Positions 31,491-41,778 of a stretch of 64,000 bases of DNA are shown here, in pieces. Each line of letters starts with the position of its first letter. Positions within the stretch are counted from its first letter, which is position 1. The stretch comes from Lotus japonicus. Lineage: Eukaryota > Streptophyta > Magnoliopsida > Fabales > Fabaceae. Below the pieces are notes generated by a model. It was not told the DNA's origin, did not search any database, and saw only the letters and a list, made by a program, of their open reading frames with translations. The stretch spans positions 43,452,066 through 43,516,065 of the forward strand of contig NC_080042.1 of NCBI RefSeq assembly GCF_012489685.1, in the 5' to 3' direction. Made by a program: the position numbers and the translations under genes.

Positions 31491-34479
31491 GCCAAGAGGC
31501 GAAGTTGGCTTTGGTGGCAACGAAAAGGGTAAAATTGTTGGTACTGGTACTATTTGTGTAGATAGTAGTCCATGCATTGACAATATTTTATTGGTAGACG
31601 GCTTAACTCATAACTTATTGTCTATAAGTCAATTAGCTGACAAGGGTTATGATGTTATCTTTAATCAAAAGTCCTGCCGGGCTGTAAGTCAGATCGATGG
31701 CTCTGTTCTGTTTAACAGCAAGAGGAAGAACAACATTTATAAGATCAGATTATCTGAGTTGGAGGCTCAGAATGTGAAGTGCCTTATGTCTGTTAATGAA
31801 GATCAATGGGTATGGCATAGACGGTTAGGGCATGCTAGTATGAGAAAGATTTCTCAGCTGAGCAAGCTAAACCTTGTCAGGGGCTTGCCCGCTCTGAAGT
31901 TCTCTTCAGACGCTCTTTGTGAAGCATGTCAGAAAGGCAAATTCACAAAAGTCCCTTTCAAGGCAAAGAATGTTGTCTCAACCTCAAGGCCGTTGGAACT
32001 TCTGCATATCGACCTATTTGGACCAGTGAAAACTGAGTCTATAGGTGGCAAGAGATATGGGATGGTCATTGTTGACGACTATAGCCGCTGGACATGGGTA
32101 AAATTTCTATCCCGCAAGGATGAGTCTCATGCTGTGTTCTCTACCTTCATAGCCCAAGTGCAAAACGAGAAGGCTTGTAGGATTGTGCGTGTCAGAAGTG
32201 ACCATGGTGGAGAGTTTGAGAATGACAAGTTTGAGAGTCTGTTTGATTCCTATGGAATTGCACATGATTTCTCTTGTCCCAGAACTCCTCAACAAAATGG
32301 TGTTGTTGAGAGGAAGAACAGAACTCTTCAGGAGATGGCTAGAACCATGCTCCAAGAAACTGGCATGGCTAAGCACTTTTGGGCAGAGGCAGTAAACACA
32401 GCGTGTTACATTCAGAACAGAATCTCTGTGAGACCAATTCTGAATAAGACTCCTTATGAATTGTGGAAGAATATAAAACCCAACATTTCTTACTTTCATC
32501 CTTTTGGTTGTGTTTGTTATGTTCTTAATACTAAGGATAGATTGCATAAGTTTGATGCTAAATCGTCTAAATGTCTATTACTTGGTTACTCTGAGAGATC
32601 TAAAGGTTTTAGATTTTATAATACTGATGCTAAAACAATTGAAGAGTCTATACATGTTAGATTTGATGATAAGCTTGACTCTGATCAGTCAAAACTAGTT
32701 GAGAAGTTTGCAGATTTGAGCATAAATGTTTCTGACAAAGGCAAAGCTCCAGAGGAAGCTGAGCCAGAGGAAGATGATCCAGAAGAAGCTGGTCCCTCTG
32801 ATTCACAACCTCAGAAGAAAAGCAGAATCATTGCATCACACCCTAAAGAATTGATTCTGGGCAACAAAGATGAACCAGTCAGAACCAGATCAGCCTTCAG
32901 ACCCTCTGAAGAGACTTTGCTTAGTCTGAAAGGATTGGTGTCCTTAATTGAACCCAAGTCAATTGATGAAGCTCTTCAGGACAAGGACTGGATTCTGGCT
33001 ATGGAAGAAGAATTGAATCAATTTTCCAAGAATGATGTTTGGAGCCTAGTGAAAAAGCCTCAAAGTGTCCATGTAATTGGAACCAAATGGGTGTTCAGAA
33101 ACAAGCTGAATGAGAAAGGTGATGTAGTCAGAAACAAGGCAAGGCTAGTCGCTCAAGGCTACAGTCAGCAGGAAGGAATAGACTACACTGAAACATTTGC
33201 TCCAGTAGCTAGACTAGAAGCAATCAGACTGTTGATCTCCTTCTCAGTGAATCACAACATAATTCTACATCAGATGGACGTTAAAAGTGCCTTCCTAAAT
33301 GGATACATATCAGAGGAAGTCTACGTTCATCAACCCCCAGGTTTCGAAGATGAAAAGAACCCAGACCATGTCTTCAAGCTGAAGAAATCTCTTTATGGTC
33401 TGAAGCAAGCTCCCAGAGCATCGTATGAGAGACTCAGCTCATTCCTTCTGGAGAATGAGTTTGTAAGGGGTAAAGTAGATACAACTCTCTTTTGCAAAAC
33501 TTACAAAGATGATATCTTAATTGTGCAAATTTATGTTGATGATATTATATTTGGTTCTGCTAATCAATCTCTATGCAAAGAATTTTCTGAGATGATGCAG
33601 GCTGAATTTGAGATGAGTATGATGGGAGAACTCAAGTACTTTCTGGGAATACAAGTTGATCAAACACCAGAAGGAACATATATCCATCAGAGCAAGTACA
33701 CTAAAGAACTTCTGAAGAAGTTCAATATGCTGGAATCTACAGTTGCCAAGACTCCAATGCATCCTACATGCATTCTGAAGAAAGAAGATGCAAGTGGTAA
33801 AGTTTGTCAGAAGCTCTATCGTGGTATGATAGGATCACTTCTATACTTAACTGCATCTAGGCCAGATATATTGTTTAGTGTTCATTTGTATGCTCGTTTC
33901 CAATCAGATCCAAGGGAAACCCACTTAACTGCTGTTAAGAGGATCCTAAGATATCTGAAAGGTACCACTAACCTTGACTTGATGTATAAGAAAACATCAG
34001 AGTATAAGCTTTCAGGTTATTGTGATGCTGATTATGCTGGAGATAGAACAGAGAGAAAAAGTACTTCTGGAAATTGTCAATTTCTGGGAAGCAACTTAGT
34101 CTCATGGGCAAGCAAGAGGCAATCAACCATTGTACTATCTACTGCAGAGGCAGAATATATCTCAGCAGCAATATGCAGCACTCAGATGCTCTGGATGAAA
34201 CATCAGCTGGAGGATTATCAAATCCTTGAGAGCAATATCCCAATCTACTGTGATAACACTGCTGCAATTTCATTGAGTAAGAACCCTATCTTACATTCAA
34301 GGGCAAAGCACATTGAGGTAAAGTATCACTTTATTAGAGATTATGTACAGAAGGGCGTACTTCTTCTGAAGTTTGTTGATACTGTCCATCAATGGGCAGA
34401 TATCTTTACAAAGCCCTTAGTAGAGGATAGATTTAATTTCATTCTGAAAAGTCTGAATATGGACTTTTGTCCAGCATGA
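31378..34479 (+). CDS. SIRE pol polyprotein
   Basis: An uninterrupted 1,033-codon frame, open since 31330. Order: protease (WYLDSGCSRHMTG, about residue 16), GAG-pre-integrase (VWHRRLGHASMRKISQLS), integrase core (HIDLFGPVKTES, VDDYSRWTWVKF, RSDHGGEFEN, TPQQNGVVERKNRTLQEM), reverse transcriptase (KARLVAQGYSQQEGIDYTET, LHQMDVKSAFLNGYI, IYVDDIIFGSA) and RNase H (GYCDADYAGD, STAEAEYISAA). All catalytic centres seen are present. One conserved position is altered: APRASYERL where copia elements usually have APRAWYERL. There is no independent initiation signal; it is normally made as a fusion with gag, but here it sits in the +1 frame relative to gag. It ends about 440 bp before the envelope-like ORF. 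Confidence 0.92.
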   Translation: MLQISLIAPLKHQSWYLDSGCSRHMTGERRMFQELKLKPRGEVGFGGNEKGKIVGTGTICVDSSPCIDNILLVDGLTHNLLSISQLADKGYDVIFNQKSCRAVSQIDGSVLFNSKRKNNIYKIRLSELEAQNVKCLMSVNEDQWVWHRRLGHASMRKISQLSKLNLVRGLPALKFSSDALCEACQKGKFTKVPFKAKNVVSTSRPLELLHIDLFGPVKTESIGGKRYGMVIVDDYSRWTWVKFLSRKDESHAVFSTFIAQVQNEKACRIVRVRSDHGGEFENDKFESLFDSYGIAHDFSCPRTPQQNGVVERKNRTLQEMARTMLQETGMAKHFWAEAVNTACYIQNRISVRPILNKTPYELWKNIKPNISYFHPFGCVCYVLNTKDRLHKFDAKSSKCLLLGYSERSKGFRFYNTDAKTIEESIHVRFDDKLDSDQSKLVEKFADLSINVSDKGKAPEEAEPEEDDPEEAGPSDSQPQKKSRIIASHPKELILGNKDEPVRTRSAFRPSEETLLSLKGLVSLIEPKSIDEALQDKDWILAMEEELNQFSKNDVWSLVKKPQSVHVIGTKWVFRNKLNEKGDVVRNKARLVAQGYSQQEGIDYTETFAPVARLEAIRLLISFSVNHNIILHQMDVKSAFLNGYISEEVYVHQPPGFEDEKNPDHVFKLKKSLYGLKQAPRASYERLSSFLLENEFVRGKVDTTLFCKTYKDDILIVQIYVDDIIFGSANQSLCKEFSEMMQAEFEMSMMGELKYFLGIQVDQTPEGTYIHQSKYTKELLKKFNMLESTVAKTPMHPTCILKKEDASGKVCQKLYRGMIGSLLYLTASRPDILFSVHLYARFQSDPRETHLTAVKRILRYLKGTTNLDLMYKKTSEYKLSGYCDADYAGDRTERKSTSGNCQFLGSNLVSWASKRQSTIVLSTAEAEYISAAICSTQMLWMKHQLEDYQILESNIPIYCDNTAAISLSKNPILHSRAKHIEVKYHFIRDYVQKGVLLLKFVDTVHQWADIFTKPLVEDRFNFILKSLNMDFCPA

Positions 34480-34918
34480 AGATGGTTCAGAACCTCTGAC
34501 TATGATACTTCTTTATCAGAAGATGTCTAGTCCATAAGGTAACTCTATCAGAGTTTATGTACCCATTGGTACTGACTCTGAAGCTGAGACAGTAACACGT
34601 GTGTCAGTATCTCTGATGCATAGTTCCTTGTGCCCTTGTGACAGTCTGTCGTAATGAGTGTTGATGTGCTTCTCTCCTGCGTGTGATATGTGTATTAACT
34701 GCTACTATCATGTCTTTAATTTTTAACCGTTGATTTTAAATTGCTTTTTTGATCAACAACGGTTATTTGTCAAAACCCACTATACACACACGTTCTCCTA
34801 CACTTACGATTTTACCTTCTCTCTCTTCAGTTTTTCAAATCCTTATCCACACGATCTCTCTCTCTCTCTCTCTATTCATCTTCTTCCTTTCTACCCAAAA
34901 CCTTCAACCGACTTCAAG
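34480..34918 (+). promoter_or_regulatory. Leader between pol and envelope-like ORF
   Basis: Non-coding in all obvious ways. AACCGTTGAT and ATCAACAACGGTT form a hairpin at about 34726-34764, then CCCACTATACACACACG and a CT-rich run (34857-34874) lead to the ATG at 34919. It may serve for a spliced or subgenomic message; this is inference. Confidence 0.35.
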
Positions 34919-37759
34919 ATGGTGAGACAAAACAGAAACGAAGCTGCAGGTGCAACCAGGTTTCCTCATATGGTAGTAGGGCAAGCTACAGGTCAATTGG
35001 GTCCTGAAACTCCAAGTCAAGGTCAGGCTTCAGAGAAGATGATTCCAATTGCAGAACGGGGCTGTGCCGTTCACTGCATTTATGCTCCGGAAGAACTCCA
35101 AGTGCTTGCTGAATGGAGATTCGACCTGGATAATATAGCTGCAAATGGGTATGATCTTCGTCCTGAAGTTGAAGTTCAGGGATGGGAAGAGTATTTCAAC
35201 AGGTTTAGAGGACCAATCTATGACAAATTGGTCAAGGAATTCTGGAAGCATGCCAACAGCGATGACACTCAAGTGGTTTCCTACATTGCTGGAAGGAGGA
35301 TAATCATCACTGAGAAGTCCATTGTGAATCTTCTGGGTGCAAACACTGGAACTGGGTATAGATTCCAACTGACGGAATCAAAGGTGAAACCCAGAACCAA
35401 GGATGAAACGAACAAGGCTCTTTACACCACCTACAAACCTGGCAAGAGTGATTACAAGGTAGTGGATCTTCATCCCAAGCTAAGAATCTGGCACAAGATT
35501 CTGCTTCACTGCATCAACCAGAGGCCAAAGGGAAGCTCTCCTGATTACATCAACTTCTGCCAGAAGGCAATGCTGTTCTTCATTCAGGATAAGAGGAAGA
35601 TATGCCTTCCTTTCTTCTTGTTCTCTTACCTGAAAGAATGCATCAGGAAATCCAGAACTACTGCCTCCATCAAGTCTGCTATCAAGTACATCCCCTTTGG
35701 GAGACTGCTTTCAGATCTCTTCATTGAGAGTAAATTCATAGAAGATCTGATCAAGGCAGGATGCACAGAGGATCTGTCAACAATTGTCAGTGATGTCTTC
35801 ACATCCACATCTTTGAAGAAGATGGGATTGGTCAAGAAGAAGGTTACCTCTGCTCATGAAGATACTTCTGATGAAGTAAGACAAAGAAGGGTGCCTCTGA
35901 ATGATTTCCCTCTGTGGTCCCAAGCAGATAACCCAGAAGCTATCTTGTGCTATATTGATGATCTGAAGCAACAAGGGTATGAGATTGATGTGGACGGGTT
36001 TTTTAGAAAACTGCCACCAGCTCCAGAGTTTGACTCTCCTCCCAAGAGGAAAGTTCAGAGAAAAATGGTCTTGGAGGAATCTTCTGAAGAGTCTGATGAT
36101 CAAAAGAAGAAGAAGAAGGCTAACAAATCTAAGAGGAAGCACGAGGAACCCACCAAACCAGATGCTCCATCTGATGGTGATAATGATGACGGTCCTCCTC
36201 CACCAAAGAAGAAGAAGCAAGTCAGAATCATGGAGAAGCCTACCCGTGTGGAACCGACTGCTCAAGCGATCAGACGGATTGAGACTCCTGTCAGAGTGAC
36301 TCGGTCTTCAGTGCGATCAACAAGTAAGTCTGCTGTTGTTGATTCTGATGATGACTTAAATTCATTTGATGCACTCCCTATCTTTGCGTTGCTCCAACGC
36401 TCTTCTAACCCACTCACTCCTATCCCTGAGTCCTAATCAGCTGCACAAACCACTTCTCCACCCAATTCACCAAGGTCTTCCTTCTTCCAACCTTCCCCAC
36501 ATGAAGCACCTCTTTGGAACATGCTTCAGAACCAACCTTCTAGACCCTCTGAACCAACCTCACCCATTACCATTCAATACAACCCATTAACCTCTGAACC
36601 CCTCATTCTTGAACAACCAGAACCTGAACCCAGAACGTCTGATCACTCTATCCCCAGAGCATCAGAACGTCCTAATCGTAGAACTGCTGATACAGATTCT
36701 TCCATTCCCTATACCTCTGTATCCTTTCCTACCAACGTTGCTGACTCCTCACCTTCCAACAACTCTGAGTCAATTCGTAAATTTCTGGAAGTCAGGAAAG
36801 AAAAAGAGTCTTCTATTCCAGAGTACTACCTCACAGTACCAAGCCCTAGGAGATACCCTGGACCTAGACCAGAACGTCTAGTTGACCCAGATGATCCTAT
36901 CCAGGCTGACCCCTTGCATGAAGCAGACCCTTTAGCCCAACAAGTCCAACCTGACCAAGTTCATCAAGAGCCCATTCAACCAGAACCAGAAAACTCTGTG
37001 TCTAATCACTCTTCGGTTAGATCACCACATCCTCAGGTTGAAACATCTAAACCAAACCTTGGAACCTCTGAACCAAATGTCCAAACTTTTGATATTGGTT
37101 CTCCTCAAGGTGCCTCTGAGGCAAATAGCAGCAACCACCCAACCTCTCCTGAAACCAACCTCTCCATTGTTCCCTACACATACCTCAGGCCAACCTCTCT
37201 CTCTGAGTGCATCAGTGTTTTTAATCATGAAGCTTCACTGATGATACACAATGTGCAAGGTCACACTGACCTGAGTGAGAACTCTGACTCTGTTGCTGAA
37301 GAATGGAATCGTCTGAGTACTTGGTTAGTTGCTCAGGTTCCTGTTATGATGAGTCATCTCACTGCAGAAAGGGATCAGAGGATTGAGGCTGCTAGGCAGC
37401 GGTTTAACAGAAGAGTTGCTCTGCATGAACAACAGCAAAGAACTAAGTTACTTGAAGCTGTTGAGGAAGCAAGAAGAAAGAAAGAACAAGCAGAAGAAGC
37501 TGCACGTCAAGAGGCTGCGCAAATTGAAAATGCAAGATTAGAAGCTGAGAGACTACAAGCTGAAGCTGAAGCTCTTAGATGTCAAGCTCTTGCACCAGTG
37601 GTCTTCACTCATGTTGATTCTCATTCCAGTCAAGCTCCTCCCTCTGCTCAGAATGTTCCCTCTACCTCTACACAGCCAAGTTCTTCCAGACTTGACCTCA
37701 TGGAACAACGTCTCAATTCTCATGAGACTCTGCTGATGGACATGAAGCAAATTCTTTAA
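34919..37759 (+). pseudogene. SIRE envelope-like ORF with one in-frame stop
   Basis: Starts MVRQNRNEAAGATRFPHMVV and stays in one frame to 37759 (about 946 codons) except for a TAA at 36434-36436. The first 300 residues resemble the 'putative plant transposon protein' domain found in legume and other plant elements (WEEYFNRFRGPIYDKLVKEF, SYIAGRRIIITEKSIVNLLG). A highly charged Lys/Glu/Asp-rich stretch follows, then a Pro/Ser/Glu-rich region, then a strong coiled coil (HEQQQRTKLLEAVEEARRKK and on). In SIRE elements the ORF after pol is called envelope-like from its position and predicted structure; I see no clear signal peptide or membrane segment here, so the name is positional only. Function unknown. 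Confidence 0.75.
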
Positions 37760-37994
37760 GAACTCCTGCGTCGCTCTGACAAGCCTTAGTTTTAGGATTT
37801 CTTTCGTTTTTTCTTCTTAACTTAATTTATTTTTCTTTCTATTTTATTAGCATTATTTGCTATGTTTTGCTTACTAGTAGTTCATCATTGCACACACACA
37901 TATATATATATATATATGACTTTGTGTTTGCAAAATCTTTTTCTTTAATCATGGTAATTCATATCTATTACATCATACATTTTATTCCCTAAAT
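37760..37994. other. SIRE spacer with (CA)(TA) repeat
   Basis: Follows the envelope-like ORF. ACACACACA then a (TA) run lies at about 37891-37917. The minus-strand gene beyond it ends here, so this may hold the 3' ends of two convergent transcripts. Confidence 0.5.
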
Positions 37995-38387
37995 CTAGAA
38001 TGGAGGATCCTTCCTCATTCTTCTGCATTCTTGGCGCTGCTCTACCCTCTCCTTCTCCAGACGATCCAATGAATACTCTATGTTGTTGAGTTTGATGTTC
38101 AGCTCATCCCTCTCCAGACTATCTTCTGTCGTCTTGAGTCTCTTTTCCAAAGCTTCCCTCTCTTCCAGAAAATTCAGTTCCAGCTCGCTAAGTTCCTGAA
38201 TTTCCTCCACGAAGCCAAGGAATTCTTTCAGATCTTTCTCCAGCTCTGGACAAAGGTCTTCTTCAAGCAGTGTCTTCGTCAGCTCTTGTATCGTTCGTGT
38301 ACCATCAGGGTGCCGGCTGTTAAGGAACATGTCTTCCTCGAAGGCCTTCCTTCTGAGCTCTTCTAATGCCATTCTGTATGATGCCAT
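37995..38387 (-). CDS. Antisense coiled-coil ORF inside the SIRE element
   Basis: A 130-aa frame on the strand opposite to gag-pol, starting MASYRMALEELRRKAFEEDM. It is rich in Glu, Lys, Leu and Arg, with heptad-like spacing (ELELNFLEEREALEKRLKTT, IEYSLDRLEKERVEQRQE), so a coiled coil is likely. No known family was recognised. A TATA box on the same strand (TATATAAAG at 38446-38438) lies about 50 bp upstream of the ATG, leaving room for a start of transcription at about 38405. It lies between the envelope-like ORF and the 3' LTR. Antisense ORFs in that region are known from some plant gypsy elements such as the Grande/Tat group; whether SIRE elements generally have one I cannot say. A chance ORF is possible but less likely given length, composition and TATA box. 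Confidence 0.6.
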   Translation of the reverse strand: MASYRMALEELRRKAFEEDMFLNSRHPDGTRTIQELTKTLLEEDLCPELEKDLKEFLGFVEEIQELSELELNFLEEREALEKRLKTTEDSLERDELNIKLNNIEYSLDRLEKERVEQRQECRRMRKDPPF

Positions 38388-38437
38388 TTTCTTAATTGGT
38401 ATTACTTGAGTTGTGAAGCTTACCCTCTTCTACATCG

Positions 38438-38446
38438 CTTTATATA
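38438..38446 (-). promoter_or_regulatory. TATA box for the antisense ORF
   Basis: TATATAAAG on the minus strand, about 51 bp upstream of the antisense ATG. Spacing fits a plant core promoter. Confidence 0.55.
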
Positions 38447-38450
38447 AGCT

Positions 38451-39161
38451 TCATTCTCTCCTTGGAAGTTATTGCTCTTACAGTTTCTCGAGGTTAAGTC
38501 CTTGGTAACTGAAGCTTCTATTTACTCCTGTGGCCGGTGGTAAACGTTCGTCTTTTGCATTAACTCCCTTCTTTAATTCGCTTAACTCTCATTCATGCAT
38601 TGTTTATTTCTTTTTTTTTTAAACTTAGACCTTCTCTAAGGGGGAGTACCTTGTACTTCAAGCTAAGTTTTTCACACCCCATACTTTTTGCTTATGACAA
38701 AAAGGGGGAGTACACCCAGTTTTTGATGTGTAAGCTGTGTTAGTGTGATTTATTTTTCCTTTGGAGAATTTAAGAGTTCCACCTTTATGACCATAGATGT
38801 GTCACTGGGCAAATACAAGGAATACATTTCACTTCTTCTGAAGTGATTCTATTTGACTCTGATACCACTGATTGTTGACTCTGAATACTTATGCGCTCTG
38901 ATTACTTCAATTCATCTATGTCATATACTTTCACTCTGAACTCTTATATTATTTAACTCAGAATCTAGACATTTCTAACGTTTTCATTAAGTCTTAGATT
39001 CAGGGGGAGCTATGCTCAGAATCAAGCTGTGACTTGGATTCAGAATGAGCAAAATAAACTATTCACCTCAGGATAAGTCTAATTCTATATCCCTAAACTC
39101 TGAGTGAATTCAGTTTATTGTTTAAGAATTGTTCATCAAAATACTTGGTTTTGTCATCATC
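38451..39161. other. SIRE 3' non-coding region
   Basis: No sense coding capacity. Polypurine-tract-like motifs recur: CTAAGGGGGAGTACC (about 38637), AAAAAGGGGGAGTAC (about 38699) and CAGGGGGAGCT (about 39001), before the real one at the LTR border. Confidence 0.6.
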
Positions 39162-39175
39162 AAAAAGGGGGAGAT
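39162..39175 (+). promoter_or_regulatory. SIRE polypurine tract
   Basis: AAAAAGGGGGAGAT directly abuts the 3' LTR. It is the usual primer for plus-strand DNA synthesis. Confidence 0.9.
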
Positions 39176-40383
39176 TGTAAGATCAAGTTTTGATCGAGTA
39201 GTACAACTCTATGTTTTGATGATTACAAGTTAACAATTTAGTATGAACAATTATGGTACTCTAACGTGTTTTTCTGAGTGTGCTATTTACAGGCTCTGAC
39301 CTCTATTTTATCTCACACAAATCAGAAGCATTGTGCTTAAAGAGTGACCCAAGCATTGCTTTCGCAACATCCTTGTTCACTCTGAACAGTAGAAAAGCTT
39401 CAGAAGATCTGAAGTCTTACAAGCTCTGATATGGACTCAGTCACTTGAAGTTCTGAAGATCCAGACGCTCTGACAACCCAGACACTCTGAAGGTTCAGAT
39501 GTTCTGATGGTGTAGAAGACTCTGAAGATCCAGAAGCTGAAAAGTGGAAACTCTGATGTCCAGAAGCAAGATGACTCTGAAGACCATGTACTTCCCTCTG
39601 AGTTCAGAATTAGAAGATACAACGGTCAGAGGATCTGTGCTTCCCTCTGATTCTGATCAACTGGCTTCACAAGTTCCAACATGAAGCTTTCCCCTGATCA
39701 GAAGTCTACTAGGTTTAAAGGTCAAGTCACTATCCAAGTACAAAAGCAAATGTACTATCCTGACGACCTACCTAACATTCTCAGCCACAGCAGAAGTTGG
39801 AATTTCCAGAACTGCCCTCCAACGGTAGCATTTCCATGCAGCTTTCAAACCCTAATTCTTGGAGTATAAATAGAGGTTGAAGATTGAAAGAAGCGGCTAG
39901 AAGTACTTACACACGCGCAAGCAATATTCAAACCTTCTAAGCTTTCTTTCATCTGAATTTCATTGTGTTTACTATAAGCTTTTTAGAAGCATTCTCCTTG
40001 TAAACAAGAACTTCATATACAATTGTATAGTTTGCCTTTAGGAGATCAAGTTTGATCGAATCCTAGAGAAGACTAAGAGAGTGAATCTTAGTGTGAGCTA
40101 AGTCAGTGTAATTGTTAGTCACTTGTAGGTTTCAAGTGCAGTTGTAACATTTACCTGATTAGTGGATTGCCTTCATTCTAAGAAGGAAGAAATCACCTTA
40201 ACGGGTGGACTGGATTAGCTTGAGGGATTTATCAAGTGAACCAGGATAAAAATCCTTGTGTGCTTTTCTATCTCTTATCTTAAGCACTTTGTTCTCGAAA
40301 GATTTGTTAAAATCTTTAAGGTGGAAGTTTTATTCTAAAAACGTTATTCAAACCCCTCCTTTCTACCGTTTTTCATACCTTCA
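39176..40383 (+). repeat. SIRE 3' LTR (full length)
   Basis: 1,208 bp, including the segment missing from the 5' LTR. Contains TATAAATA at 39865-39872 in the context GGAGTATAAATAGAGG, the likely promoter, which here points outward toward 40384 and beyond. Confidence 0.93.
39865..39872 (+). promoter_or_regulatory. TATA box in SIRE 3' LTR
   Basis: TATAAATA, good plant core-promoter match. Read-out from it would run into the downstream flank. Confidence 0.7.
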
Positions 40384-40592
40384 AACTGTAGGTTGGGTGG
40401 TTTCAAGAGCAAAAAGACCATGGAAGTTGCTTAATGAATTGAACCAAATTGACTTACTGATGAAGGAGATCAATTGCTTGGAAATAAGGCACCCATACAG
40501 ATAAGGAAACCTAGTTGCAGATTACCTTGCAAACAAAGGTTGTGAAAGAATGGATCCTATTTGGGTGCTGTTAGAAGACAGAAGGGAATCCT
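40384..40592 (+). pseudogene. LINE RNase H relic, right part
   Basis: Continues the reading from 28740: VGWVVSRAKRPWKLLNELNQ, then EINCLEIRHPYR, a stop, and GNLVADYLANKG, the usual end of LINE RNase H domains (residues for substrate binding and the Ala-Asp-Leu-Ala box). The target duplication AACTG is included at its left edge. Confidence 0.75.
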
Positions 40593-41038
40593 AAAGGGTG
40601 TGGTTACTCATGTTTTTTTCACCTAGGACCTTCTTATGTTTTTCTATTGTGGTAGTATGGTCTCTGATCCTTTTCGTGTTAGAAGAGGTGCTGGCTGTTG
40701 AGCGCTTGTTTGCTCATATAGAGATGCCATTTCACTTTGTTTGTATACTTTGTTACATTCTTTTAATAATATTTAATCTTCCAAAAAAAATCATATATGC
40801 GAATTTTAAAATTTATTATGACTCCGACCACCACTATTAAACCAATCTAACTGAGATCGAGTTAGGTTGGTTCGAATTAAAATGCAAGAATTCAGAAGTG
40901 CGAACTAAATTAAATATGATTGATCAGTTCAAACATTTAAGCACCATAAATCTGAACTAACCCGATCATATTACACCATGTTTATTTTGTTTCATAAAAT
41001 AATTTTTTTAAATAAAAAAACTCAAACTATTAATTAAA
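40593..41038. other. Spacer after LINE relic
   Basis: Probably includes the LINE 3' untranslated region (CTTTGTTACATTCTTTTAAT then CTTCCAAAAAAAA at about 40779-40790 looks like its tail). The remainder is AT-rich with nothing recognised. Confidence 0.45.
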
Positions 41039-41248
41039 GAAGCGTGCTTTGTTTTCCCTAATTTTCTTTTTTAATTAAACAAAATCTTTTTAAAAAATTA
41101 GTTTACAAAGCATGCCACATAGGAGAGATAATTACATTTGATTTTAATTTTAATTAAAATAATAACATATTTTCTAATTTGGCGGAATTCAATTGGATGT
41201 CTGTGTAAAACTATTTTACACTGTCAGTGCATATCCATTAAACTCTTA
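41039..41248. repeat. 210-bp direct repeat, copy 1
   Basis: Identical to 41779-41988 except one base (TTTCTAATTT versus TTTCTGATTT). The offset is 740 bp, so copy 2 begins exactly one unit after copy 1. Confidence 0.95.
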
Positions 41249-41303
41249 ATGAGTTTAATGGGGTGCACTGACAGTGTAAACCATATTTACACAGTCATCC
41301 AAT
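41192..41303. mobile_element. Foldback MITE
   Basis: Arms ATTGGATGTCTGTGTAAAA and TTTACACAGTCATCCAAT are inverted, with pairing running through CACTGTCAGTGCA to the centre at about 41248. Such TGTGTAAAA/CACTGTCAGTG hairpins are common in legume genomes. A target duplication was not identified. Confidence 0.8.
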
Positions 41304-41778
41304 AGAAATGCTTCTTTTTGCCACATCAGATTATTTTTAAAAATGATTTTGTTTCATTAAAAATAAAAATCAGAGAAAAATCAAAACACGTTTCTCCCAT
41401 TCTAGAACTGCAGATTTCACTCCTTCAATTGCAGATTTAAACGTACCCAATAATCAGTAGACACCGGAGGAAGGAGTGAGGAATTAGATCAGAGGAAGGT
41501 TTGGCTTGGTGAGTAATTGGGTTTGGATTGAACTCTGAGTTTGTTACCTCGCCATTATCGGTCTTCTCTCCTCCCTCTCTATTCCTTTTCTATTTTCTTC
41601 ATTTTCATTTTAGGGCTGGGTTGTTTGGATGGTAATCAATTCAATTTTGGGGAATGGATCATGTAGAGGGAGTGACAAATATCTCACGAAACTCCCCATC
41701 AATCCTTGCTTAGCACACATCATAGGTGAATCTGTCACAAGGGCTGCTGGTTTTGGATTGTGCAGGTCTGGAATAGGC
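41304..41778. other. Spacer between direct repeats
   Basis: About 41440-41620 resembles an untranslated leader (GATCAGAGGAAGGTTTGGCTTGGTGAG followed by a pyrimidine-rich tract). It may be a gene-derived scrap, but no protein family was recognised. Confidence 0.35.

Larger units (their letters stand above)
28741..40383 (+). mobile_element. SIRE-type Ty1/copia retrotransposon, complete
   Basis: Two LTRs (28741-29510 and 39176-40383) start TGTAAGATCAAGTTTTGATC and end ACCTTCA. AACTG at 28736-28740 and 40384-40388 is the 5-bp target duplication. A TGGTATCAGAGC primer-binding site follows the 5' LTR and AAAAAGGGGGAGAT precedes the 3' LTR. Gag, pol in copia order (protease, integrase, reverse transcriptase, RNase H), a long envelope-like ORF downstream of pol and an antisense ORF lie between. 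This layout defines the SIRE/Maximus lineage. Aligning the LTRs by eye gives about a dozen substitutions over some 770 shared bases, so the insertion is fairly young. One stop in gag and one in the envelope-like ORF mean it is not autonomous now. Confidence 0.95.

Noticed and set aside
32107..32547. Minus-strand ORF of 146 codons
   Set aside because: Antisense to the integrase core of pol, which carries all expected motifs.
35030..36265. Minus-strand ORFs of 112, 69 and 162 codons in the SIRE element
   Set aside because: They mirror the envelope-like coding frame and lack coiled-coil character, a TATA box or other support, unlike the one at 37995-38387.
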